This document shows, piece by piece, positions 46,801 to 58,500 of a stretch of DNA of 64,000 nucleotides. The stretch is taken from assembly GCF_019925205.1 (NCBI RefSeq), contig NC_083564.1, forward strand, positions 35,626,447 to 35,690,446, read 5' to 3'. The notes under the pieces were generated by a model. It worked only from the letters and a program-made list of their open reading frames with translations. It did not search any database and was not told the origin of the DNA. Positions within the stretch are counted from its first letter, which is position 1, and each line of letters begins with the position of its first letter. This DNA is from Metopolophium dirhodum. Lineage: Eukaryota; Arthropoda; Insecta; Hemiptera; Aphididae. The translations under genes were made by a program, and so were the position numbers.

Positions 46801-49800
46801 CTTGACTAGATTTAAGATACAGGTAAAATACGAAAAAAAATAGTTTACCAATTAATGTTTAAAACCTGATGACTTTTACTTAATAATCTAGTCATAACAT
46901 GTTTATTATGCATTTTTTTAAATTTGTATAGGTTTAATGACTGATTATGAGACATTTTTAATAAAATTCATGTAATATACTGCAAGTATCCGACTATTTT
47001 AAGTATATATGTAATTTTTAGCGTTTTAATTAATATCAAAATTAGTCATTAAATAATGAAGTTGTTTGTTTTGATGTTTATTATCAATTAAGAAATATGT
47101 ATGCTTGACAAGGTGGTTAACTTAGTTCGTACGTTTAAAAGTTTAATAATATATTTTGGCTTTTACGATACTTATTACTTATACAATACCGTAGTGTAAC
47201 AACTTTTAGATACGACCCAACTTTGGGCGGATTATATGAGTCTTCGTTAAACCGAATTACCTCTCATATTATGATTTTATTATACAGACATTGTCAATTA
47301 ATGTACAAAAAATAATAACATCGTCTTTAAATCATCTGAAATAAGCACGGCGTGGAACGAGCGCGTAATTTATTATTTATCATGTTATTACCTATATAAT
47401 AATATTATATTTCGAGATGAGTTTTAAAAATTGTATTTTTGAAGATAGCAGTTATAGGTACGCCTTATACGCGTAAGCGACGGCTCGTCAAAATGATACA
47501 TTAGAAAACGGTTTATATAAATTTCATGTATATATTTATATATAAATTTCATGTATATATTTATATATAAATTCACGTCTATATATATACAATATATATA
47601 TATATTAGGGTATATAGGTGCCTACGCGCAAATAATATGATGGAAGTCCGCGCGAGTATATACCTGATATAATACGACGCCGCGCAGGACTGGATGCGGC
47701 GGCGGCGGCGGCACGGTCTCGATGAATCATGTCAAAGCCGTGAATACTCAAAAGCAATCTACTCCCCGACCGGTGTTGAATTTTAAAAGGACGGCCTACA
47801 AGAGTGATTACCCGATTAACTGCTAAACGGAACACGCGAGGCGCCGAAATAACGCGGCGGATAAGGTTAGTCGAATAGAAATAAAAAGAAAACCGTTTCT
47901 TTTTTAAACTTTCCGGAGAATCAATTGTACCTATGTACATTGTATTATTATCGTTAGTGTTAGTTTCGTCCGGGCAACGCGCTGCGAATGTTAAACAGCC
48001 ATTGTTCGGACATGTATTTCTCACGTCGTCCTCGTCGTCGTCGTCGTCACCGTCACCGTCACCGGTGCGCACCGCTCGCGCGTATCGGCCAAGTCTGCAC
48101 GAGAGCGCGGTTTTCCATTCCGATCACGGTCCGCCTGGTAAATTGATAGACTTAAGTATCCATCTCTATATAATATAATGCTTTGTGTGTAGGTCCCGCT
48201 GACGACGTAACTACCTATCTGTACACCTGCTATAGTGTTTGGTGGAAATCTGTTGAATTCGAAAACAGTAACAGCGCGGCTCCCATCTCGACGAGATCGG
48301 TGGCGCAACTATAGAGTTCACATCTCGGGGGTGCTACAGCAATTATTGTCAATCGCTTCCATATCCCCGACATCATACACATTGCCGATATTTAGTTTAT
48401 AATATTATTAAAATTATTTTATTCACAATATGCCATTATTAGAAGAAAACAAATTAAACACATTTTATTTTTAATTAAGCACCTATTGTATTTTATAATA
48501 TTCTATAGTGTTAAACAACATTTTCTATCCGTGGTAGCGAATGTGTTCAGTAGAATTTTTCCGGACCAATTTCATTTGCTAGATCTCTCAATATTCATAA
48601 CACTTGAGTAGAGTTAGTAAATTAGTAGCTGCTGTGCCAGACTGCACTCTGCCGATTTTTTAATCATATCATAGAGGAAAAACTTCACTTGTATGTTGCA
48701 GAACTAACAGACATAAATATGGTTGATGTAACCTGCAGTACATTAATATAAGTTAGGAAATTCTTCTTTTCTTATAATTTTTTTTATGTTATCTGTATTG
48801 TTTTTAAGCATTTTTTTTCGTACAAGCATTTGTACTTTTAAACACTCCGTGTTAGAATTTTCCTCAAATCATAGAATATATTATAGCATTTTTCTAAAAT
48901 CTCAAATTGTAAAAAGGTATTAACGTGAAATAAATTAACTGATAATTAATTCTTAAAAAATAAAATAACATGGTTAAAACTGTAGTCTATAGACATTTGA
49001 AATTAAAACGACATTCACCCCTTGGCCTTGCGCACCACCATATAGTTGCACCACTGCGTCTGATACCTATGCATGGTTACATATCATATCTTCTGCGTAT
49101 ATACCTATACGCAGTTACGAATGACTAAAATCTAGAATATAGTTTATTACAACACAATGCCTTATAGTTAATTAGAAATATTATTATGATTGTAAACCGA
49201 TTGCACAGGAATTATGTAAGTTGCCTAAACACTCTTAACTGTCCTTTGCAATGTTCTAAAGTCAGTTTTATAAACGATTCTTATAACAATTTCTAAACTA
49301 TTATTATAATTTTTATTTTTTCATGAGATAGCGAGTCTGAAGACCTCGACTGCAGAATCGCCCTGCGCGCACGGCAGTATTTCCTTACACGCAGCTACCA
49401 ATAATTATACAATATTAATTAACAATTTACTTAATACTTTATATTATATCATAATACGACTTTCACGTGTAGTACAATTTGTTTTGAACTTAAATTTATT
49501 TTAGAACAGGTGCAGCATAAGAAGATAACTTTTCCGGAAAGTAGTACCACAGTAGTACAGGGCTCTGATTATAATATGTAGCAATAATAATATTATAATA
49601 TTAATAATAATAGTGTACTATACCTATTATAGTATACCATAGAGCCATTAGTTTGTAGGTCTATGTAGTATACGACGTATACGTATTTACTACTGTAGGA
49701 ATTTAAAAAATGTAGTTGCAAAATGAAATGTAAGACTAGGTAGGTAATAAATATGCTTGTCGTGCTATAGTAATAAGATAATATGGAACTCGAAATAATG

Positions 49801-52800
49801 CTATATAAGTATTTATCCAATTGAAAATTCATTTTAATGATAATTTATTTATTTGTTTAAAAACTAATTGTATCCTTATATAATATTACGGTGCTTAAAG
49901 AGCCATATTTCTATAAATAGTAATATAATCTCCTACATTTACTACTAGGCAATAAGCATTGTCATAAAATACTAGGTTGATATATAATATAACATCAATT
50001 ATACGATACAAAATAGGCGACTTCATAATTATGCGTCCAGACATTTTCTTCAGTTCCTAATTATCATCATTATTCATTGTCACCAACATATCGACTGGTA
50101 TAAGGCAAAGGGGCTAAGCGGCATTTAGGGGCTAAGCGACATGGTGTATACTACGGGGCAAGTGACAGTTAAAGAATTCGATCACAAGAGCGTGTTCCTA
50201 TGACCATTTGGTAATGAGATATTTTAATTTCATTTCTCGATACAAACGACGTTTATTTATGAAAGTGTTATAAAAGTAGGGCTAAGCACGTTTTTTAAGA
50301 AGTAAGCGACAATAATGAAAATTGTAATAGCCAAGCGATAACCACGTGGCACTTGGACCCCACTATTATCGTTCATCACCCTATATCAATATTATCAATA
50401 ATTATTAATTAGATACTTGATATTATTATATTATTAGATATCGAGTAAAAACTGTTATGATATTTTTGTTTATGATTATTTTTATTTAATCGTTCTTCAT
50501 GGTGACTAAATAAAACAGTATAGTTGAAATGGTAAGTTTTAACAAAACGCATTGTGTTTAAAAATTAAGGGGAAAATTTCAATATAACTAGTATCAAGCC
50601 ATCAAGGTAACATAAAATGGAATCAAAATATATAATAACTTCATTCCTAAAGCTTAAATAAAAACCGAAGCCCCAACGCCAAAGTTAAGAACATATAAAA
50701 ATGTTGTTTCTGCTCTCCTGAAAAGTAGTAAGACTGTCGCTTAGCCCCTTTTGCCTTTTACCAGTCGATATATGTATACATATAATATATATCGATATAT
50801 CCTTTATAAATAAGTCATCGTTCGTCGATTCCGAACACATCATCGCTTTGTATAGATTGTTGCAGCCGGTAATTTTCACCGCCCCTGCAGTATAGCAGCT
50901 TTCATCATGTCGATTCGTTATAACGAAATTATTTCGATCTTTTCGCTTCTTTTATTATACTCGACGGACCGCGCCGCGCATATTATACGACGTATAATGA
51001 TAATAATAATAGTAATAATATAATATACACCGCGGCGGTCGTCCATTGGAAAATTCTGTCCACCCACCCATCGTCGCCCAGTAATGGGATCATAAGAGGA
51101 TTTCGATAACGCGATCGCGATGTACCGTTCGAACGGTTTCGTCTGTACATCTCGTGGGAAATATAATACCGCGCTGAAAAGTGTCTTAATAATTTCCTTG
51201 GGACTACGCGTAACGGCTCAATGCCCGGTATATTCCGGTATATTATAGTCATTTGGATTGCATTAGGTACCGTCTATTCGCCTGCACAATAAGGGGTGGT
51301 GTGGATTTAGGAAAGCTGCACGGCAACGCTATTGGAAATAGTTTTACTTTATATTATATAAAATATATATTTTATATAGACGAATATACATAGGGAGAGG
51401 GGGGAGGGGTGAGCCAGGGGAAAAAGAAGAGAGAGAGAGTTCAAACTATTCTCTTGAGCTGTGTATATATTATATATATATATAAGAACAAGATCATTCT
51501 ATTCGATATAAATAAATGGATCTTAAAAGTAAAATAACATGTTCAATCGTTACGTTTTAAAGTAATATCACTCGCGGGTCCTATTTAACGAAACTATATT
51601 ATTATATAGTGGTTTTCGCTATCCTCTAAATTTCGTTATCATTGAATATACTATAATATTAAATAAATATAACAACTAACCAATAATCGAGAAAAACAAA
51701 AAACAAAAAACAAAAAACAAAAAAGTCTAATATACACGATGTGTTAAATTCTTTATTTATATTACAACTATCAATAATGCATAACGTATAATATTGATGG
51801 TAATCTCGATGCGTATAATATGCGTTGCCTATTGGCTATTATAATACTTTTCGTGGTGTTGTTGTGGGATTAAAAATTGTATTATGATTTTATCTCCTAT
51901 ATCGATTTTGTCGACAGTTTCTCTTGTCGACATCGTGGGTCTCCCATTGTGAGTCATCAAGAGGTAATTTGTATAAGTATTTGTTTTATAATTTTGGTAC
52001 TTACATAAGCCGTGAATGAAATTCAACGTGAAGTATTTACCATTCTGATATCATTTACCCATGATAGGTATTTTAATATTTACATTTAAATATTTAATTT
52101 AGTCTACGATTGTTCGTCATAAGTCATAACCAGCGTTGTTCGGAATTGTTGTACCGTTACTTTTGGAAAGTTTGACGCCCTTTTTAGTTGGTCGATCCTG
52201 TTATTTAACGGATTGAAAATTGTACGAAAAACATACAAAACATAGTAAAAAAGGAGCTTTTTTTCGAAATAAAACTTAAAAAAGTATCAAGGTTAAGGAA
52301 ACAAATGTATGTTATATATTCTGATATATTTAGTGTACTTATACACTTTTTCGACATGATCTTTGCTATAAAAGCATATGTTGAGAATAAACTAGTCGAG
52401 TTTTTATAAAAAAAGTTACAAGTATGGGACAGACATTGCCAAATATACATTTATTAACTTTCTTCTATATTTCACTCGAGTTATTAAACTAAATATTAAT
52501 GGTTTATATTTGGTTATGATATATTACTATTTAAGTACTGTGTTTTTAACAGAAAACTACAAGATCGTACAAGAAAATAACAATAAGTATAATTATTTTC
52601 TATATTATGCATAATTTTAGTTTCATGAAATAGTAATCTATTTAGGTACTGCAAATATGACATTGACAAGAATTGTTTACAAAATATCATATTTTTTTCT
52701 TAACATCCGTTAGTATTATAAATTCATTACCTATAGATAATATGTGAAAAATACAAATTTACTAATAATTTTAAAATATATGTATACCTACGTTTATAAA

Positions 52801-53587
52801 AACAAAAAAAATTAAATAATATTCAATGTTAAATTATTTAAACACATTATTATATTGAACAATATACGAATTATTGACTTACTTGAATTTGACATACGAT
52901 TTCCGAGTATGGCCAACAATGGACTAGAGCCGAAAAAGCAGCTAATGGTGTAACTAGCAGTCCAATGGCCAAGTCATTGCAAGCGAGCGATGTCACCAAG
53001 TACCGAGGCTGAAAATTAACGGCAACAAAGTACTATAGGTAACTAAATTATTTATTTGAATACATGTGTTATACAAGGTACCTACATTATATTTTTATGT
53101 ATAGACTATATAATACATGTATTATTATATTATTTGTTATTATTATTTATTGAGAGTATGTGCTGGTAACCCAATAGTTACATTACAAGAAACATTTAAG
53201 TACACTAAATATGAACATTCAAAAAGATACCACAATTAATAACAGCAACAATTAATAATGAACAACAAACAGAAAATATGTGTAATAAGATACAGTTAAC
53301 TAATTAGAAGAGATATAATAGAATGAATAATGATATTATGTACAAAAATGAATAGAAATGTTTACCTGTGGGTGTATAAACTTCGTATATCTTTCGCTGT
53401 TGATCGTGACTATTACCATAAGATTAGCGACGAGTATGGCCACTGTGAGCAACGAGACGAATGCACTCTCTGTAATACCCGATACGGTTATGCGAAATAA
53501 TAGACCGTTGGTGTAGATACGCGGATGCCAGCAACTGCTATTGTACAAAAGTGGAGCTGTTAGCACTGTTGACCTGCCAGCCCTCAT
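37879..53587 (-). CDS. class A (rhodopsin-family) orphan GPCR, 7 coding exons
   Basis: Coding exons on the - strand: 53366-53587, 52883-53008, 45790-45906, 39622-39915, 38426-38581, 38190-38315 and 37879-38124. Every intron is GT-AG and phase 0; total 1287 nt, 428 aa. Seven membrane segments are traceable: TM1 AFVSLLTVAILVANLMVI, TM2 with SLACNDLAIG, Cys113 before TM3, the DRY motif at 137-139 (MAVDRYTCMLHP), a Cys in loop 2 (LMACEPF), TM6 ending VAVTPW, and NPFIY at 325-329. The tail is cytoplasmic with a Pro-rich run (PPTPPPPPPY) and C-terminal HSRRY. Position 3.32 is Arg, not the Asp of amine receptors, so ligand class is open; I do not assign an orthologue. Introns 2 and 3 are 7.0 and 5.9 kb. 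5' UTR exons upstream of 53606 are expected but not located. Confidence 0.93.
38582..39621. other. GPCR intron 4
   Basis: No nested gene or clear repeat found. Confidence 0.5.
39916..45789. other. GPCR intron 3, 5.9 kb
   Basis: No gene. Contains a short CTAC microsatellite (41239-41261), a retrotransposon 3' end with an A tail (42005-42150, - strand) and long AT-rich stretches. Confidence 0.5.
42005..42150 (-). mobile_element. 3' end of a LINE/SINE-like retroelement with poly(A) tail
   Basis: On the - strand a GC-richer block (gtcttcactggaaggcttct, ccgtcctttcctcaagccac) is followed by an AT-rich 3' UTR (tgtaacagattgtaaataaa) and an A tail of about 18 nt (t-run at 42010-42027 on +). The coding part is absent. 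Family not determined. Confidence 0.55.
47600..48330. other. GC-rich, trinucleotide-rich island inside GPCR intron 2
   Basis: CpG-rich sequence in an AT-rich intron, with a GGC run (47695-47712) and a TCG/ACC run (48022-48066: cgtcgtcctcgtcgtcgtcg). The overlapping open frames on both strands (155, 95 and 81 codons) are explained by the trinucleotide runs; their products are low-complexity Asp or Ser strings. An alternative promoter or 5' exon, or a non-coding transcript, is possible. Confidence 0.45.
50091..50768. mobile_element. 678-bp TIR element with TA target site (Tc1/mariner-type MITE)
   Basis: Left end tcgactggtataaggcaaag and right end in reverse complement tcgactggtaaaaggcaaaa give terminal inverted repeats of about 37 bp with a few mismatches, reaching through ggggctaagcg. 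TA directly abuts both ends (50089-50090 and 50769-50770), the target site of Tc1/mariner-like elements. The interior repeats the word ctaagcgac and variants (near 50115, 50131, 50304 and in the right TIR). No transposase, so non-autonomous. Confidence 0.82.
51691..51724 (+). repeat. (AAAAAAC)n microsatellite
   Basis: About five 7-bp units, c followed by six a. A purine-rich tract (gggagaggggggagggg and agagagagag) lies nearby at 51393-51441. Confidence 0.85.
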
Positions 53588-53606
53588 TTTCTTACATGGT
53601 TTTATT
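53588..53606 (-). promoter_or_regulatory. 5' UTR part of GPCR exon with a start-stop upstream ORF
   Basis: A long pyrimidine run and CAG end at 53607, so the exon probably begins at 53606 with a spliced 5' UTR. Within these 19 nt an ATG followed directly by TAA (53597-53592, context accATGTAA) lies 4 nt before the main ATG (53587). A start-stop element this close could lower or regulate initiation at the receptor start. The main ATG (aaaATGa) was chosen because the signature N-terminus follows it in frame; translation from further upstream would cross the acceptor. Confidence 0.5.
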
Positions 53607-53619
53607 CTGAAAAAAAAAA

Positions 53620-54740
53620 ATTTCACATGTTGATAAATTGAATATTGTATAATATAATATACAATAATTAATAGTTATTGTTTATTCCTTAAAAAAAAAC
53701 CACCGAGACCAATAATACAACTCAAATTATTTGAAATATGACGAATCTATAATATATTTAATTACTCAAATAGTAATAGTAGTAATAAAAAAATAAATAA
53801 ATAAGAAACAAGAAAATAATCGAACTGCTAAGTGTTTCTTCTGTGTGCTGAATGCCTGAATATTATGACATATTACATTGTAATACTTATACAGTATACA
53901 CTTCAATAATTTCATTTATTATTATAATAATTATAATATATAAATGATAGGTACGTTACTCTCTATCAAAAAAAAAAATAAACGAATACCTATATTAATA
54001 GAATAATATGTATTTCTGTCAATACTCAATGCTACCAGCTACTAAATATTGATATAAAGACATGTTATATAGTTACTTAATACTTATTGTATATAATGTA
54101 TAATATATATGTTATGTATATTATTACCTACATGTAATGATTATATATAATTGTATTTTCATGTATGCCTCCGAAATCATGACCGTTTATATTTTTACGC
54201 TTTAATATAATATATAGAACATAGGTATTATGTACTATTATATAGAAATTAAATTAATTATATAGGTAATATTATACTGTTATCGTATCGTACCTACCTA
54301 TAATCAACGATTAAGTAAAAAAAAAAATTGTTAGATTTCTCGATTTTCGTTTTTTCGCTGTGTAACGAAAATAAATTTTAAGTAGGTACTCTTTAAATTT
54401 AGATCTTATAGGTTCTATAACATGTTATCTTCATCTAAAACTTTGATCATTTCCGCGCATGCATACCATCCGGATCAGACAGTTTCAAGTTTTAAGCTTT
54501 TTGCAAAAGGAATAATAATAATGCTTTTATAATTTATTTTTAATAATGTTCCGTGGCACTTGTTTATTCTTGTTTATTATTAGATGCCTTTTTATCATCA
54601 TAAAATAATTATGCTGTAGAACTTCTTTAAATATTCAAGAATGCGTGATAGGTGGTTTTTAAACTTTATACCTTTGACAGAAGGTGGAAAGAAGAAATTA
54701 TTATAACTATTTCTCTTGTTTATTACATTTTTAGTATTGA
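53620..54740. other. gene-free stretch upstream of the first GPCR coding exon
   Basis: Expected to be a 5' UTR intron of the GPCR. AT-rich; nothing recognised. Confidence 0.4.
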
Positions 54741-54744
54741 TTAC

Positions 54745-55525
54745 ATAGTAATATTTATTTATTTATTTAGTATTAAACGGGCAAGGCTCTGTTACAATAA
54801 ACAACAACATAATTACAATCATTATGATAACAGATAGAACAAAGTAAAGATAATAATAGTAATAATGATGATGATAATAATAATAATAGTATTAACAGTT
54901 GTAATAGTAAACAATGACAATAATTATATTATAATAAAACATAGCGTAATTATGAGTTAAGAATTAAAGAATTACAATTAAATTTGAATGAGTATAAATT
55001 TAGTGAGCTGAACATAATATCAATTTTTAATTTATTAACGCTTTGCATTACTTTATTTGCATAGTTGGTAACTTGCAGTAGGCTTAAACAAAAAGTTTTT
55101 GTCGATCGTGTGTTAAAAGTGAGTGTATAGAAGGTTAAACGGCTTCAAAAATCTGGGCAATCAAAATTACCAGGAAACATAATAGTCAAGACTTATACGC
55201 GTCTAGGTTTCAACGTCTGAAGATTTAGTATAGATAGGCAGATAGCAATGGATTATAAGTAGTGTGAGATTCTCTAGGTATGGAGCATTTAATTGATATG
55301 AAGCGTAAGAGTTTTTGTTGTACTTTAACCAATTTTGTTTTTTTACCTAACTGGTTGGGATGCTATATAATAGAACTGTATTCACAGAACAATGCTAACA
55401 GTACTAACGAACAGTAAATCGATTTTAGAGAAAATTTATCTGTAAAGTCCGCACAACTACGATTAATAAGACCTAACAATTGATGCGATTTATTAATAAC
55501 TATGTGAATATGACAATCGAATTTT
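54745..55525 (-). mobile_element. decayed 5'-truncated non-LTR retrotransposon
   Basis: On the - strand the C-terminal reverse-transcriptase region can be followed with stops and frame breaks: LGLINRSCADFTDKF, KSIYCSLV, WHPNQLGK, VQQKLLRFISIKC and, after decay, INKLKIDIMFS. The last words resemble the 3' part of the element at 25690-27240 (LEYGVVVWHP, VQNRFLSYIAY). The 3' end carries an aataaataaataaata tail (+ strand 54755-54772), the same tail type. A microsatellite-like ATG/AAT tract interrupts the 3' UTR (54850-54890). Confidence 0.72.
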
Positions 55526-55539
55526 AGTTATAATATTAT

Positions 55540-55573
<34 letters not shown>
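55540..55573. repeat. (TA)n microsatellite
   Basis: About 30 bp of alternating ta, adjoining the 5' break of the decayed retrotransposon. Confidence 0.85.
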
Positions 55574-55578
<5 letters not shown>

Positions 55579-55599
55579 CCAATTTACTTTTGGTTATTA

Positions 55600-58500
55600 T
55601 TATTATAATTATAAATAAAAAATAGGGACAATTTTATCCACATACTATGGGTTATATTTATATGTACGGCCACTTAAATTAGTTTGGAATCATATTCAAC
55701 TTAAAAGTTCGAGTATAGAATATTACAAATTTCGAGTATAATTTTTTTTTAAATAATAATTTTTTGTTTTTAATTTTAATTTTAATTTTAACTTTTAACA
55801 TATTATTAACTTAAGTATTATTTACATCAAAAGCATACCAAAGGTACATAAAATGTTTTAAGAACTTTTTAACCATAAAAAGTTATTTTTAAAAACATTC
55901 CAAAACCAATACATTAAAAAAACATTGTTCGAATTGTTATGTTTAGGTATATATCTAGTACTATATACTTTAAAAGTTAAAATTTAAAGATATACAAGAA
56001 AAAACCTAAATTATATTATAGTTATCAATTTATCATAAAATTGAGCAATTTAATACGAATTACCAATTCATTTTTTTAATACTAATTGTATACGAAAAAC
56101 TACAATTCTGATTGAAGACGTGAGCGTTAGTCTATATAGTAAGTATATTTTATGGTATATAATTATATAATATTGCTACTAAAGTAATTTATTCTTATAT
56201 TAGTAACAAACTAATACGGTAGGTTGGTTGAATTAATTTTTGATGAAAACATTGCATGTGTAAAAATATACCAAGGTTAGTACGTTCAAAATTTTAAGTT
56301 ACCATGATTAATATTCTTAAATTTTAACAAAATAGCTAAAATCGTTATTCTTTGTTTAAATATCTACGTTAATAAGAGAATAGATTAAAGTACGAAAATA
56401 TATTGACAGACGGTAGTAAGTTGTATTGATAATAAATAAAAATATTACAATGAAAAACGTAATTTATTAATTTCCCGACATTTGAGTTTTATTTCTTGTC
56501 CATTCAGATTTCAGACTATGTTTATGGCGTTTTAAGACAATTATTAGAAATGACAAAATTTGAATCTATTTATTTTTATTATTTATTCTAAAATACCACG
56601 ATAATGGTACCTACTATATTCGTTTTGGATTAATATAAATCGAGTGCACTCGTGCATGATAGTGCAGTCGACATTTTCTTAGGTAAATTGTTACTTTTAA
56701 ATTATTTTGTTTCCTTTGAACTACACAGTATATTATACATTTATACTTATGTAGTCTGAAATGAGAACATATAAAACATATGCACGTGCTGCAGGGCGCA
56801 GGTTACGTTTTTGTTTGTTCGGATAATAATAATACAGAATAACAGTTTGTCGCGAAAGTTTAAACATTACAATGTAATGTAAGTTTGTTTAAACGGACTC
56901 AAGTTTTTCATTTTATATCAATTTGTTTCATGATAGACATTCATGGCTATCCTCCTTTGTATAGTAGTTTATCAACATTCATTTCAGTGACTCGTCTAGT
57001 CGTTTACAGTTTTTTTTAGATTTAATAAATTACGAGTAAAAATTACAATTTATTTTGAATAATCAATTATTCTAGCACTTAGATAGGTACCTCTACCTAA
57101 ATAATATTCATTTTATTCATTTTTTAAACAATTATTAAACAAATATTAGACTTTTTATGTAAAGTTTATATTTTATAAGAAAATATTTACCTAATAGAAT
57201 TTCTAAACAACATTATGAGAAAGAACATTAAAAAAAGACATTGACATTGAGAAAGACATTATTATTATAAGAAGGTTTAATTTCAATAACACAAGGCATC
57301 AGAAAAAATGTTTCAATGAAAGTCAATTAAAAATCAAGAAAACCTTTTTATTTAATTTTTTTTTACATTTAATCGTATTTATAAAAAAATACATCATATG
57401 TCACATACATAATTATTGTAATGTTTGAGTTACAAATCAATTTGATGATTGAATTGTTAATAGTAAAATTAAGATTCTGATATAATGCATAATATTATGG
57501 TAGGTACAGTGGTGTACTGTTCTATTATTTAATTTGAAAACTATTTTTATTTTGTTGATGCAGTCTTCCGGTATACTATAGGACTAAACTATATAGGTAT
57601 CTATTTTTAACTCAAAACCAATGATCAAGGTTTGTGACCAATGTGAACCAATGATTGTGCTGTTTTGGAGAGCAATTTACCTGAAAATTTTCATGATCAT
57701 TTTTTAAACGGGTGTAATTACACCACATGCATTGCGAATGATACCCAATTAAAATATATATTGATAATTTCCTTGACAAAAAATAACAATAACGTATACT
57801 AACATCTTAAGCACGACAAATTCACAGTTTTTTTTTCTCCAGGCTTGTAACAATGATTTGTGACCCTAGGAGAAAGTCACATTAACCCTACAGAAATACA
57901 TACAACATTGCACCATTATATTTCAAGAAGACCCTCCTCTTTTCGGACTTTTATTATAACTCCTCGGGTTTGTCCGTATTATATACTCTTTTTCTCCCGA
58001 TGTAACCCGGTTATATTCACCGAATCGTATTTACGACGGTCGGCGCTCAATAAAAATGTCATCGCACTAGTAGAACACGCGTTACTTCGGTGTGAGAGGT
58101 AGCCTTAGAAAATGGAAAGAAAGAGTAAACTAGAAAAAAAAATTATCGTTTTACGAGTGGGCGGAGGGTATATTATATGTGTACAATGCAATAATATAAT
58201 GATGTCATTTTTATTATAGATAATATGGAAAAATTGGGAAATGGTTACGTTTGATTTCATAAAACAGTTGATGCATTTTATACAACTTATGTATACAATG
58301 TACATGTTTGTAGAGTTATTATAATATGAATCACTATAGTCATTATCAATTTCCCTATTATATATGTAATATATTACACACATTAATCAAAATTTAAAAC
58401 ATAAAATAAAAATAAATATTTTTAACCATATCAGTAGAATTTTCTATTACGGAGAGTCCTTAGTCTGTAAAAATGGGAAGTAATATGGTTTGTTTTTAAT

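Larger units (their letters stand above)
45907..52882. other. GPCR intron 2, 7.0 kb
   Basis: Apart from the features listed separately (47440-48340 island, 50091-50768 element, microsatellites) no gene is supported. A 27-30 bp unit (atttcatgtatatatttata) is tandemly repeated at 47520-47580. 50940-51300 is a second GC-richer patch. Confidence 0.5.

Noticed and set aside
47605..48308. Open frames of 155, 95 and 81 codons
   Set aside because: They overlap on opposite strands and consist largely of trinucleotide runs (Asp or Ser strings); no domain, no splice support.
37879..53587. Calling the GPCR an octopamine or serotonin receptor
   Set aside because: The TM3 Asp needed for amine binding is absent (Arg at 3.32) and TM6 lacks the typical CWxP; orphan status is safer.
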